From: Perkinsus chesapeaki
Lineage: Eukaryota; Perkinsozoa; Perkinsida; Perkinsidae
NCBI GenBank assembly: GCA_013115145.1
Contig: JAAPAO010000004.1
Span: 124,001-188,000, forward strand
Reading direction: 5' to 3'
Length of the DNA: 64,000 bases
In this document: positions 25,984 through 37,207 of the stretch, one piece after another
How positions within the stretch are numbered: the stretch's first letter is position 1
Layout: each line of letters starts with the position of its first letter
The notes under the pieces: generated by a model
Told to the model about the DNA's origin: nothing
The model's database searches: none
The model's input: the letters and a program-made list of their open reading frames with translations, nothing else
Position numbers and translations under genes: made by a program

Positions 25984-27607
25984 CTAGGTTTTAATAGGTG
26001 GTAGGGGTACCAAACATGAGACTATTACAGTAATATCATCTATTACTACACCAGCACCTTGATCAAGCCACCTTCTACATGCTCTTTTAGCTAATAATTC
26101 AGCTGCTGATTGAGCTTGTTTACTACTTGTTAATATTGTTGATACTATTCTAACCGCCTCTTGTGTTGATATAAATTCCCAAACACCATCACTACATAAT
26201 AATAGGAATGGATCACCAGGTCTCCATTCAGACACACCAGATGTTGATGAGAGCAATGATGATGAGCTTGCTCCACCACCTCCACCACCAGCAGCAGGAG
26301 CTTCTACTGTACTACGTGTTACATGTTTCCTTTTAATATCAGGTATTGGTATAATACCAGCTCTATAATAGGCTACTAAATCCCCCATAGCCCTAGACAT
26401 ATTTAAACCAGGATAGTTCTGCCCTCTCACATAAACCCTATAATTACAATGACCATCAAATCCAACCTACTAACACACCTTGTTCTACCCTATTATATAT
26501 CATTACCCTTCCACCAGATTTCTCTATCCTTGCCTTTTCATGTGGTCTATCAGGCCTATGATCTGTTGTTAAGTCTATCCCTCTAGGTGCCGATCCAACT
26601 GCCAGAACTGCTCTAGAGTCACCAACCCATGCTGCAGTTAGTGTATCAGTTTTATGGCTATATACGACGACGACGATGACCGTTACGTTTTAACTAGTCA
26701 TTACCAATGGACAACAAGCGTTGTTGTACTGCCGCTACATGTTGCATCTAATTCATCAGACTTGGTAGCCGCCTAAATCCAGCCTCCCCATGCCCCTAAT
26801 ATACCCCACAGTAATACCTCTAATTCTTCTTGTACTCTAGCAAACCATGACTTCATTGCTTTCGTAATAGCTTTCTCATCATGTAAATTATCCTTTTCCT
26901 CATCTAATATAGCCTGAGTCACATCAAGTAGTAATCATAGTTGCCCAAGAAGTGGATGTGTGGTTGCCTTTGCAAAATGCTCCTTTATAAAATTGGAGAC
27001 ATCATGACCTTTAAGACCATGACCATCAAATACTCCATAAACAGTAAAGATATCATCAACATTCATAATAAGAAATGAATCCTAATATAATATAACAAGT
27101 AATAGATAAAATGTTATTATTAGTACCTGGTTAGGGCTTTCTGGTTTTAAACCCTTTTTACATGCATAACCTATACCACTATCTTTTAACATACGTACAG
27201 GTACACTCCCAGTTAGTTGTGTATCCTTATCTTTATATGTCTCCCTATGATGTAAATCAGAGTCTGTAGTAGATGCTATTGACCATCTACGTCCACCAGA
27301 GATATCCTCTTCCTTAGCAACTCCAGTAGCAACTACTATTTCCTCTTCTACATTGCCATTGCAAGAGGATGATCTTTGCCCCTTTAGGAATGTTCTAGGC
27401 CTCGTTGATTGTACAGCCCTATAGACAGTATTAGTAACCCTCCAAAGCCTTTCCTTACTCTTCATTAATTTCATCTCCATTATTAGGATTTGTTATCGAT
27501 AACCTTCGTCTACGTAATAATGTATCAGATGTAAAGCTAGGCTTACGTAACCTCCTTATTATATTAGAAGGTACGTTAGTAGCAGTTGAAGAGGGACCAC
27601 AACCCAT
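25984..27607 (-). CDS. PP2C-type Ser/Thr phosphatase with N-myristoylation-type start
   Basis: The protein starts MGCGPSSTA, a Gly2/Cys3 signal of the kind used for myristoylation plus palmitoylation. A basic Ser-rich linker follows (RLRKPSFTSDTLLRRRRLS). After introns the PP2C motifs appear in order: VYGVFDGHGLKGHDVS (metal-binding DG), WVGDSRAVLAVGS, LTTDHRPDRPHEKARIEK, GLNMSRAMGDL, FLLLCSDGVWEFIS and DDITVIVSCL. All metal-binding Asp/Gly positions I can check are intact. The enzyme would dephosphorylate proteins in a Mg/Mn-dependent way, probably at a membrane. The linker before the catalytic domain is longer than usual. The start faces the divergent proline-rich gene 181 bp away. Confidence 0.85.
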
Positions 27608-27788
27608 GTTATTACGGCAAACTATCAACTGAGCATCGTGTACTTCCCAGTCCCATTTCCATCATATATGGCCGAGATTGAGCGGTGTAACATGTGCAAC
27701 ACCAACACAGAAGCGGAATCTTTAACACACATATAATCGTCTACCGATAAGACAATTCGGAGAGCCTCGACAGTTTTCGGTAGTTACT
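27608..27788. promoter_or_regulatory. Divergent intergenic region (181 bp)
   Basis: It lies between the PP2C start (minus) and the proline-rich gene start (plus), and probably holds a shared promoter. It is more GC-balanced than its flanks. No TATA box or known motif is convincing. Confidence 0.4.
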
Positions 27789-28897
27789 ATGGCGTCCTCC
27801 TCAGTAACACAAGGTGGTCAGTCTTCTTCTGCATGTATTGTGGGGGCTCCTATCAAAAAGCTTGTATCTCCTTCTCCACCTGATGATGATGACGATGATG
27901 ATGAATTCTCTAGATTATTAAATGCTCATAAAAAGGCAAGAGATGATGGAGATGAGTACCCCAGGGTAATAGTACCATTTAATATTCCTTATGAAGGATT
28001 CAGACTACACCCAGTGGTAATATTCAACCAGTTGTCAAGCGGCAAAGAATCAATTACGGTGATATAGATGGTTCTGGTGCACGACGGTAGTATTATTGAT
28101 ATTAATAGAAGGAACAACTATACAGGTATACATCTGAGAATCCTAGACGAAAGGGAGGTATAGTGGGAACAAGGCCAATAGAGCATACATCTAGGGGTAA
28201 GAGATATTACTAGGGGTACGTCGTACATAGTAATTAGGTTTGGTACCTCCTAGACCTTTGAGGTTTCCTTTTCCACCATATTGCGGTCCATTGGCTAAAT
28301 TGGTAATATTGAATATATTATAATTAATGATGATATTGATAAGGTATCCAGTGGTCCACCACCACCATTACCAGTTGATGAAAGATCTATAATGTTACAG
28401 CAGCTATTAGAAAGAGTTCAATACCTTACCAATGAAAATGAACGATTAACTTATATTGTAATATAACATACAACAAGAATGAGGACAACAATCCACCACC
28501 CTACAGGTGGCTGATCAACAAACCTTATTAAGTGGAGGAGGAGGTGCGCCTGTCCCACACCCTTTACCACATCCACCACCATCACCAGCTGCTGTTAAGC
28601 AGATGGCAGCAGCAGCAAGAGATGGTAATATAATATAGAGGTTATTCAATACTTTATTCAGCTTCACCGTCAAATGTTGAGAACTCTAACAGTTCAGTAG
28701 TACCACCATGGAGGTCTAAGAAGGCGACATTAGACACACCCATACAGTCATCATCACTGACAACAGACGAGAAAGCTGACGACAGGGATTCATCGAACTC
28801 AACTGAAGAAGAGAGAGTAGATGAAGTGATGGTGGCTGCTGCTGAGGATACTCCTGTTAATGATATTGGGCATAATACTGATACGACTGTAGGTTAG
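27789..28897 (+). CDS. Hypothetical proline-rich protein
   Basis: Start MASSSVTQGGQSSS. An acidic Asp run (DDDDDDDEFSRLLNAHKKAR) is followed by VKRQRINYGDIDGSGARR, a basic part (YTSENPRRKGGIVGTRPIEH) and a Pro/aromatic stretch (PPRPLRFPFPPYCGPLAKL). A short leucine-zipper-like helix comes next (IMLQQLLERVQYLTNENERL), then Pro/His-rich and acidic Ser/Thr tails ending NTDTTVG. Introns of ~36-60 nt separate the exons in phase. I recognise no family. It sits 126 bp upstream of SF1 on the same strand, and its Pro-rich/RNP-like composition would suit a splicing-associated factor, but that is only a guess. Confidence 0.5.
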
Positions 28898-29023
28898 TAC
28901 TCATAGCTATATCATTGCAACTGCTACCGCCACCAGTGTGTAATATATCATTTTCTTCATTATCTAAGGTCATCGAGGTTTTGGGATACTCTATAATTCC
29001 TATTTAGCTTCTCCCTCTTTATT

Positions 29024-31773
29024 ATGTCATGGCCTACTAATGAATCATCGGCGTTAGTTCCGATATCCGAGACTCGAGATGAGAGAAGGAGAGGTTTGGA
29101 CCTTTGGGAGCCATCTGGATGGTCAGGTGGCCAACTTGTTGTTGTGGATGGTGATAGAAGCGGACAGGTAGTAAACGGTCATGGTACAGCGGTCAATTTT
29201 ACCTGTTGTTACTAATCGGAAAGTCATGGGATCTATTTGTAGATGGCACTTTATGGTACAGTGGGTCCGTCATCCAGCGGCCGAGGGCGAGGGGGTCATA
29301 AACGACGACGTTTACACTTGGGCCCGAAAGAAGAGGTATTAGTGCGTATCAAACTAATAGCGGTGATTAGCTATTAGATATCGTATCGACCACGACCATT
29401 AGTGGACCTCCCTGTTGGTCTTACAATAACTGAGATTGACCAGTTAATGCGGGAGATACGTTTAGAGGATCTACGACGTAAAATAGCTAATAAAGAGCTT
29501 GAACTAGCTGATGATGATGTATTAATAATAAGGGTATCTTTTGTATATTAATTATAGTTGTTGTTATTATTATTAGGTTAGAGCACCATCCCCTCCACCT
29601 GTTTATAATAGTTTAGGTCAAAAGATTAATAGTAGAGAGATGAGGGTTAAACATCAAATGCATGATGAGCTCAATAGGTTATGTCATTATATGATTAAAA
29701 CCGTAATACTATAATATACGGATATATAAGATTATGTTATATAATGGCTGTTATTATTATTATAGGTACCAAATTATACACCACCACCTGAGTACAGGCC
29801 ACCTAAGTATATTAAAAAAGTAATAGTACCAGTTAGAAGGTAATAGTATTAGTCTTTTATAAAGTAATTGTTGTTAATGGTTAAGGTATTTATTGATATC
29901 AGGTATCCAACAGAGAACTTTATGGGTGTATTAATAGGGCCTAGAGGATGTAATCATAGATTATTAAAAGAGATATTAGATTGTGATATTACATTAAGAG
30001 GGAGGGGTAGTACTATTATTATAATGACTTATATATAACAATAATTAGGAACTGGCAAACATATGCCTGATTTTGGTGGGGTTAGCCAGTTGAATAGTGG
30101 TGATAGATCATCATCATCAGCTGTAGCATCTTGGTTAGCTGAGGAAGATGCTAATCTACCACTTCATGTTCATATTAGGTGAGGATAATTGGGGATAATA
30201 TTAATACTCTATTAACTGCTGCTTCTGCTGCTGCTCGTTATACTAGTAATGGGGTGAGATAGTATAGGGCTAATATATGGGGATGAGGAGGAGGGACTAA
30301 TTGAGACATAAATCCTAACAAGGATAGAGAACATACAGATCAAGTGCGGGCTCGGATAGGTTTAATAATTAATTGATGCCTAATCTTCCCGTCCAATCTG
30401 CAGCTACCTCCCACTACTACTCAGACTGATGCCCCTGCTGCCGGTGATGCTTGTCCTGTTGGTGTGGATGGCGGCGGTGGTGGTGGTGATTACCTTAGTG
30501 CCATCCTAGTTGTCATTGATACTTTCGTATTACGAGAGGTTGAGGAAAGGTTCATTGCTCATTTATTTCAGTGGTGATGATGAGGATCGAGTAAATGAAG
30601 CAGTTGAGTTTATTAAAAAGTGTCTTACACCAGGCAGCCGAGAGTAATGATTTGGTTAAGAATATAATGATGAATAGTAAATAGGTATGAAGCCCTTCAA
30701 TCAAGAGGGAGAGATACTTTAGCTGTTATCAATGGTACTGTTGGTATTGGCTCAAATTACCATCAACGGCAATTAAGAGTATTAGAGGCTGATGGTATTG
30801 ATGAGATTGAGAGATGGAGAGCATTAGCTAGGTAAGTAGGTTGAAGTAGTAGTAGAAGATGATGGTGGTGGAGGTGGTTATGGTGTTAATGTTGTGTTGA
30901 TGATTGAATGTTTAGGCATGTACGATGTGAGATATGTGGTGATAAAGGACATCCAACAATAGACTGTCCAAGGAATAGGATGCCTAGTCATGATGAATTA
31001 ATGGAGGATTGGAGGCTTAATAAAGAGTAGTTATTATTGCTACTAACATTATTATACATTGTTATATAGGTATAATGATCTTATGAGTAGTGTAATACAT
31101 GGGGATGAAACAACTAGAAGAATGCCAAGCAATGATAATCAACATACACCACCACCATCACCATTATCATCATCTGAGCCTAGTAAAGAGGTGGAGGAGA
31201 AGAAGGAGAAGAGTACACAGTCGAACACCACGGTGCCAGCACCATTACCACCGATACAAACAGCAGCAGATTCTAGCCCATCTGATGGGAATGATGCTCT
31301 GAATGAGCCTGAGCCTGTGGCTACTGCTACTGCTACTGCTCCACCAACACCTACACATACACACGTACCGAGACGTAAGGCATTTGTTGCTGTTGTTGTT
31401 GAGGTAGATATAGTAGTTATTGTTAGCTCTGGCTGCTGGTCCTGGACAAAGGAAACAACGTCGACCATTAGCACCTCATCCATTACGTACAATGCCTATA
31501 GACCATACATTACCTTATCAAGGAGTAGGAGGAGCTAATCCTTACTGTAAGGGTTTGGCAGGGGTAGGTGTCATTGGTGCCTTAGATCCTTCACCATCAC
31601 CACCTGGCCCATATGGTTATTCAAATATACCTCCAACACCTCCACTAATGAGACCATTACCACCTACATACAACCAACCGATGGGTTATCATCAACCACC
31701 ACCTGCTGGCCCTGGATATGGTGGACAGTATGGTGGTGGAGGAGGAGGACATTATTATGATGGTTATTATTAG
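29024..31773 (+). CDS. SF1: Splicing factor 1 / branchpoint-binding protein
   Basis: It recognises the intron branchpoint in early spliceosome assembly. Exons joined in phase give a short N-terminus with RDERRRGLDLWEP (possibly a U2AF ligand-type motif), RGRGGHKRRR, then the family helix LTITEIDQLMREIRLEDLRR. APSPPPVYNSLGQKINSREM follows, then YTPPPEYRPPKYI and the KH domain VPVRRYPTENFMGVLIGPRG with GPRG and ITLRGRGT. QUA2-like ALQSRGRDTLAVINGTVG and a zinc knuckle CEICGDKGHPTIDC come next, then RMPSHDELMEDW. The C-terminus is Pro/Gly-rich (PPPAGPGYGGQYGGGGGGH). There are about ten introns of 41-120 nt; several contain a CTAAC/CTAAT element near the 3' end, the site SF1 itself would bind. 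Confidence 0.92.
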
Positions 31774-31888
31774 TTTTGTCAATTGGCTATATTATTGGTA
31801 CTATTACATTACAGTTACTCTATCAATACATTGACTTGTGTTATCAACAACAAATATCAATTAAAATGAAACTTTCATAATATCAACA

Positions 31889-32460
31889 TTACTTTTTCCT
31901 TCCTTTCTTGGAGTCATTTACTCCACTGTGATGCTGAGATGTGTACATTTTAATGAAGCAGCAGCCGCCATTATCAAACTTCACACCACAATCATTTAAC
32001 CTAATACTCATCACTAGCAAGAATGCTTGGTCATCATCCACCATCGTTGTTACATAGTAGCAAGTTGAACAACACTATCAGGGCCTTTGGTTAAGGAGTT
32101 TGGGAGAACTCTATAAACATCTATACATTGACCATCTGGTATAGCAACCCTTTCCTCTCCTTGTACAGTTATATACCTCCATCGTAGACTAACAGTTAAG
32201 GATATGGTTCAAGTGAAGAGATTAATAGGACCTCTTCACTAGTTTAACATATTCATCACATTTATTATCACATCCTTCTATAACAACTATACCTGGGTAG
32301 CCCCATTTATACCAACCACCAAGTCCTAATTCATCTGAATATAACCAATCAATATGATACTATATAGACAGGTCAATCCCTACTAGCCCATAACCGTAGA
32401 AGCTTCTTCTTTTTAGAATTCCTTATATGATGAGAGTATATAAACCTTCGACCTAGGTAG
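31889..32460 (-). CDS. RWDD2-like copy A, C-terminal (DUF1115-like) part only
   Basis: The last and most divergent of four tandem copies. It keeps the C-terminal domain: LGRRFIYSHHIRNSKKKKL, ELGLGGWYKWGYPGIVVIEG, LRWRYITVQGEERVAIPDG and a tail MSIRLNDCGVKFDNGG...KGRKK. These align with the sister copies. I cannot find the RWD half upstream; 32460-32752 holds only low-complexity sequence. The start is therefore unknown. It may be a truncated pseudogene or a one-domain protein. Introns keep GT-AG ends, so decay, if any, is recent or partial. Confidence 0.5.
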
Positions 32461-32752
32461 CAGTAGATAGCTACCTCATCACCCTAACCTTCAATCCTAA
32501 TATTATCCTCATATTAGTCCTCGACACTCACTGTCGGTTGTTGTTGTTGGTGGTGGAACTGCCTTGTACTAGACGCTATTATCCTGGAAATGCATCGAGA
32601 CATCTCAAAACGGTGGGGCATCATTTCAGTGGGTGACGAAGACAGTACGCAACAGTAGTTATAATAAACAATGCTGGAATTGGTAACAACAGTGATGGTA
32701 TAATAAGTGTAAATGATGGGATAATAATAATAATAATACGACACCAGTAGCG

Positions 32753-34193
32753 TCATGTCCGAAGTGATGATAAAGGAGCTTTCTTCTTCCCATTATGTTT
32801 ATCATTTTTATTAGCTCTTACTGGACCATATATTTTCATGCAAGTTAAGAATAGTTCCTCCAGACCATATTGTCGGCACCTATGAATAAATACCTATAAT
32901 ACTGTCTATTATTATCTTACTACTACCTAGCAGCTATATCACTCATTTCATCTGGGCCATACTCTATAAATTCATCTTTTGGGAATGCTCTCATATCATC
33001 GATTGTCTTACCCTCTGGTACAAGTATCTGTTCCTCACCCCTTACAGCCAAATACATCCATCGTAACCTGTTCAGAGTAATCTAATTATTATTATATTAA
33101 CTAAGATACAGTAACTACCGATTAATTAGGTTAACATATTGAATACAATCATCTTCATCCCCTTCTAATATAATAACCCCAGGATATCCCCATTTATAGC
33201 ATCCACCCATATTGAACTCCTCTGAGGATAACAGCACCAACAACTATTCGTAATACAACCATCACCCCACCACCAGTAGTAGAAGTAGCTTACTGGCCCA
33301 TTCCTTTATAAGCTTCTTTTTAACCGGGTTCCTGATATGATGGGCATAAATAACCCTTCGTCCCAGAACAGCTGGTTTATCAGTTTTCTTCTTTTTATGA
33401 GCAGACAAGTGGACTGTAACCTTCTTGGTGGCACCCTGATACCCATAATTCTTCCCGTTCTATCTCAATTAAGTCTTTACCCTGATCGGCACACTGGCTG
33501 CCCAAGCTAGCTCATCATCATCACTTCTTGAGTTCGCTGTATCTTCTCGTCGTTTCCTTTCCTCTGCAAAGTCCACGGCAATCTACACAACGCAGGTGTA
33601 ATGTTACTGTTGCTTTTGACTTCACCTTATTAATGGATGCTTTTGTTGCCTCTAAAGCAGCCAGCACAGGATAATCGTATCTAGCTTCCATTTGAGCCTT
33701 TATGTTAGCAATCACCTCCTCGTCCAGTTTTCCTAAGTTACCGTCACCTTAGCCTGATATGGAGCTAGATCAACCTACTCAACTTTGGTGTAATAGCCTC
33801 TGATCCTTCAACGGCTATAACTTCTGGTATAGCTTTATTATCTTCAGGGTATTCAGGAGGTAAAGTGATGATGAATGTAGCATAGGGTTCCTCATCCTCT
33901 TCTTGGCCTTCCTCTAATATACCCCCTCCAACTGTGATTGCATACCTTATCACCAACAGCAATAGTGAAGATAAATACTTCATCGTCATTTACGTTGTCT
34001 CCCCATCTGACGGGCTTTCTGGTTTATGTAACCACATGAATTCGGACTGTTGTCCCCCATCCTGAGATGTACCATACACCGCTTCAAGAGCATCAGCCTC
34101 ATCCAGTTGAAGTTGTAGGCATCTATCAGATCCTCCTCCTTTAGTGTCTATGGGTATTCCACATTGTGATAGTATTGCTGGTGAATTTGGCAT
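32753..34193 (-). CDS. RWDD2-like protein, copy B (RWD + DUF1115)
   Basis: Start MPNSPAILSQCG. The RWD domain opens with QLDEADALEAVYG and contains ATFIITLPPEYPEDNKAIP, the YPx-type RWD core. A helix follows (LDEEVIANIKAQMEARYDY), then a linker. The C-terminal DUF1115-like part reads LGRRVIYAHHIRNPVKKKL, GGCYKWGYPGVIILEGDE, LRWMYLAVRGEEQILVPEG, and a tail RCRQYGLEELFLTCMKIYG. RWD domains bind partners such as ubiquitin-pathway or GCN2-related proteins; the function of RWDD2 is unknown. It shows the same exon layout as copies C and D, so the array arose by tandem duplication. Confidence 0.72.
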
Positions 34194-34336
34194 ACAATAA
34201 TCTACATTAATCATAAGATAGAGAAGGTTAGAGCACAATATCATGTAAATAATGATGATGAAAGTAACTTCTAAACATTGATGATGATCGACAGCAGTGC
34301 AGGAGGAGAAGGAGGGGCAGTCATCCTGGTTGTGTA

Positions 34337-35609
34337 TCATTTCTGGCTGCTATTTCCTCGACACTTATTCTTTTTATTCTTCTTATTATTGCCGATAGAT
34401 TTCCTATCCTCCTCCTCCTTATTATTATTATGTTCTTCACTACTAGTTGTATACACCTTCATACTTGTCATAAATAACTCCTCCAATCCTGCATCTCGAC
34501 ATCTACTACCATCATTATACTTATCACCACAGTTCCTAGACCTAGACCTACCGTTCAGCAATCTCACTAACTTCATCCACCTTATACTGTGTAAACTCTA
34601 TCGGCAATGCTCTCATATCATTTAATGTCTTCCCCGCTGGTACGGGTATCTGTTCCTCGCCTCGTACTGTAACCATACGAACGTATCTTCATGAACTTTG
34701 TGATATAGAGTACATCCCCGTCTTCCCATCACCTTGTAACACGATTAACATAATCAGCGCACAGGCTCTCCTCTCCTTCTATTATAATAAAGTTAGGATT
34801 GCTCATACCACCAAGATGATAATCCTCTAATGGAAGTCAATGTGAATGATCAAGAGTCAATCCGTCAAGCTGCTGTCTTACTAGCCAACTCTCGTATATA
34901 TTTAATTTTCATTGGATTCTTAATTGTATGTACAACCATCATCCTTCTACCTAACACTTCTCCTTCTACATTATTAACCTAATCATCATCACCACCCACA
35001 ACTTAACCAGTACACTGGTGACCGCCGCCTCACCACACCTGAGCAATGTTGTGAACTCTTCCTGCATTGGCTGCTGTACCCTTAGATGTATCTTGTTGTC
35101 TTCTTTCTGCTATCTGAAGGTATGTCGTATGAGGGGGGTATGTGTAATAATAATTCACCTCAGTAATATATTGCCGTGTTGACTCTAATGCTGCTATTAA
35201 AGGGAATTCGTATCCCGACTCTAACTGGACCTTCACATGCTTCAGTAAATAAGCCGATACGTCCTTATCTTGTACTAGTTTATTATCATAACTACCGTTC
35301 ATTTCTTCTATCACCACTTCAGGTAGTAAGGTGCTCTTAGTTGGATACCCCAATGGTAATGTTATAATGAATGTAACACTAATAATAGAAGAAGGCTCCT
35401 TAGAGTAACTATTCAATGTTATAGAGTATCTAATAACATAATAATTATGTATCATCATGCTGATCATCATCCTGTCTTTACGCCAGCATCTCATCGTCGT
35501 CTTTATCATCTCCTTTATGTAACCACATGAATCCCCCATCATCTTTGTAGATTGCCTCCAAGGTCTCAGCTTCCTCTTCTTGAAGCTCTCTCCATGCTGT
35601 CATCGTCAT
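34337..35609 (-). CDS. RWDD2-like protein, copy C (RWD + DUF1115)
   Basis: Start MTMTAWRELQEEEAETLEAI (35609). The RWD domain reads LEAIYKDDGGFMWLHKG and VTFIITLPLGYPTKSTLLP, followed by the helix LLKHVKVQLESGYEFPLIAA. After a linker, GRRMMVVHTIKNPMKIKY, YHLGGMSNPNFIIIEGEES, VTVRGEEQIPVPAGKTLND and the tail CRDAGLEELFMTSMKVYTT complete the DUF1115-like part. The Lys/Asn-rich C-terminus is longer than in the sisters. Introns are 35-60 nt. It lies head-to-tail with copies B and D with less than 150 bp between genes. Confidence 0.7.
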
Positions 35610-35751
35610 CACCTTACCCTAATACATCGCCCTCAATCCACTACAAACGCATTTCCTCCTTCTCCATAGAAACCATTAGTAACAACAACAGCAGCAGCAG
35701 TTGTATTATCACTATAGGGTGTACTATAATGTAATACCCCATTATTTCTTA

Positions 35752-37055
35752 GATCCACCACCACCACCACCTTGACCCCTCCCACCCCTTCCACCATATA
35801 CCTTTAAATAGGTGAGGAATAATTCCTCTAATCCATTATCTCGACATCTGATAGACATTGCGGCGCCTCTTAATCAACTACCAATAACAACAGCCTCTCT
35901 TACAGCTTTGCTATCTTATCTATCTCATCTATACCAACGAATTCAAAACACTTCGGCAATGCTCTCATATCATCCAAGGCCTTCCCATCCGGTATGGGTA
36001 TCTGTTCCTCTCCTCGTACCGTAACTTTCTTTATATAACTAATAACCACCAACCTCCTACTCCTCCTTTTGCTTCTTTTGTTAGTTTATTACTGTATCAT
36101 TTCATCTGTGTATTTAATACATAGTCTTTCATCTCCTTCAATTACTATTGCATTTGGATTTCCCATACCCCCTAGATGCCATTCATCTGATAATATTCAA
36201 ACCATCATCATCCTATTGTTCTTAATCTTATTACTAGCCAACTTCTTGCAATACTTCATATGTTCTTTATTACGAATATGTACTATACCAAGCATCCTTC
36301 TCCCCAACACTAACGGCTTTGACTTTAGTATATCCTGTACATCATCAACATCATCATCATCATCACACTGCATCTTCTCATTACATCTATTGACATATCA
36401 TCAATCGTCTCCGGTATTTGTTCCTTATCTACTCTAGTTTCCTTTACACCTTCTTCTTCTCCTATCTAACCACCAAACTGGCCTACTCTATAACCTTACA
36501 TTGCCTTACCTCTGTCAATGTGCCTCTTATAGACTCCAATGCAGTTAATAAAGGGAAGTCATAACCCATCTTAAGTTGTACCTTAACTGTAGCCAGTGCT
36601 TGTCTTGATAATTCATCTAACATATACATTCCTTCTCTCTACCACTCCTTCCTCACCTAATCGTTTAGCTACTATTGGTTCACTTCCTTCTACTGCTAAT
36701 ATCTCTGGTAATGCATTTCTATCTTTTGGATATCCTATTGGTAAAGTTATTATAAAAGTGGCTGTAAGGGGTGTATCAGTGTCCTTTATCAGTGTTGTAC
36801 TACTACCCCTAACTGTAATAGAGTACCTAACACCTTCACCATCAACAACAACAACAACAACTGTCTTCTTCCCTCCTTCCCCTCTTCCTACGCCATCTCT
36901 CCATCATCAAATGTATTTGGTCTATTAAGCCATAGGAATCCTCCTTCTCTATCATATACATCCAATAAAGCCTCTGCCTCATTATATTGCTCATCTAAGC
37001 TACTCTTCTCAGAATGTTCTTGTCTAAGTGTTGTCTCATCGTCCCTTAGTGCCAT
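35752..37055 (-). CDS. RWDD2-like protein, copy D (RWD + DUF1115)
   Basis: Start MALRDDETTLRQEHSEKSS (37055). The RWD domain reads QYNEAEALLDVYDREGGFLW, then RYSITVRGSSTTL and ATFIITLPIGYPKDRNALP, followed by EPIVAKRLGEE. The C-terminal part has LGRRMLGIVHIRNKEHMKY, WHLGGMGNPNAIVIEGDE, VRGEEQIPIPDGKALDD and the tail RCRDNGLEELFLTYLKVYG. It ends in a Gly run and GSKK. This copy is first in the array by transcription. It has the same two-domain layout and nearly the same intron positions as B and C. Confidence 0.72.
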
Positions 37056-37207
37056 TATTGTATTATACTCTATTATTCGTTTATGTGTTATCGTCGTATA
37101 TTCCCCACCAACTATATCAACACAATACTATATCAATTACAACAACAACAGCAATAATATTAATATAGCATCATAATTATTATTATGGTCATATTAATTA
37201 TATCCTA

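Noticed and set aside
32514-32756. A minus-strand Tyr-rich ORF as the start of RWDD2-like copy A
   Set aside because: It shows no RWD features, mostly reads repeated ATA/ATT codons, and does not join in phase to the DUF1115-like exons.
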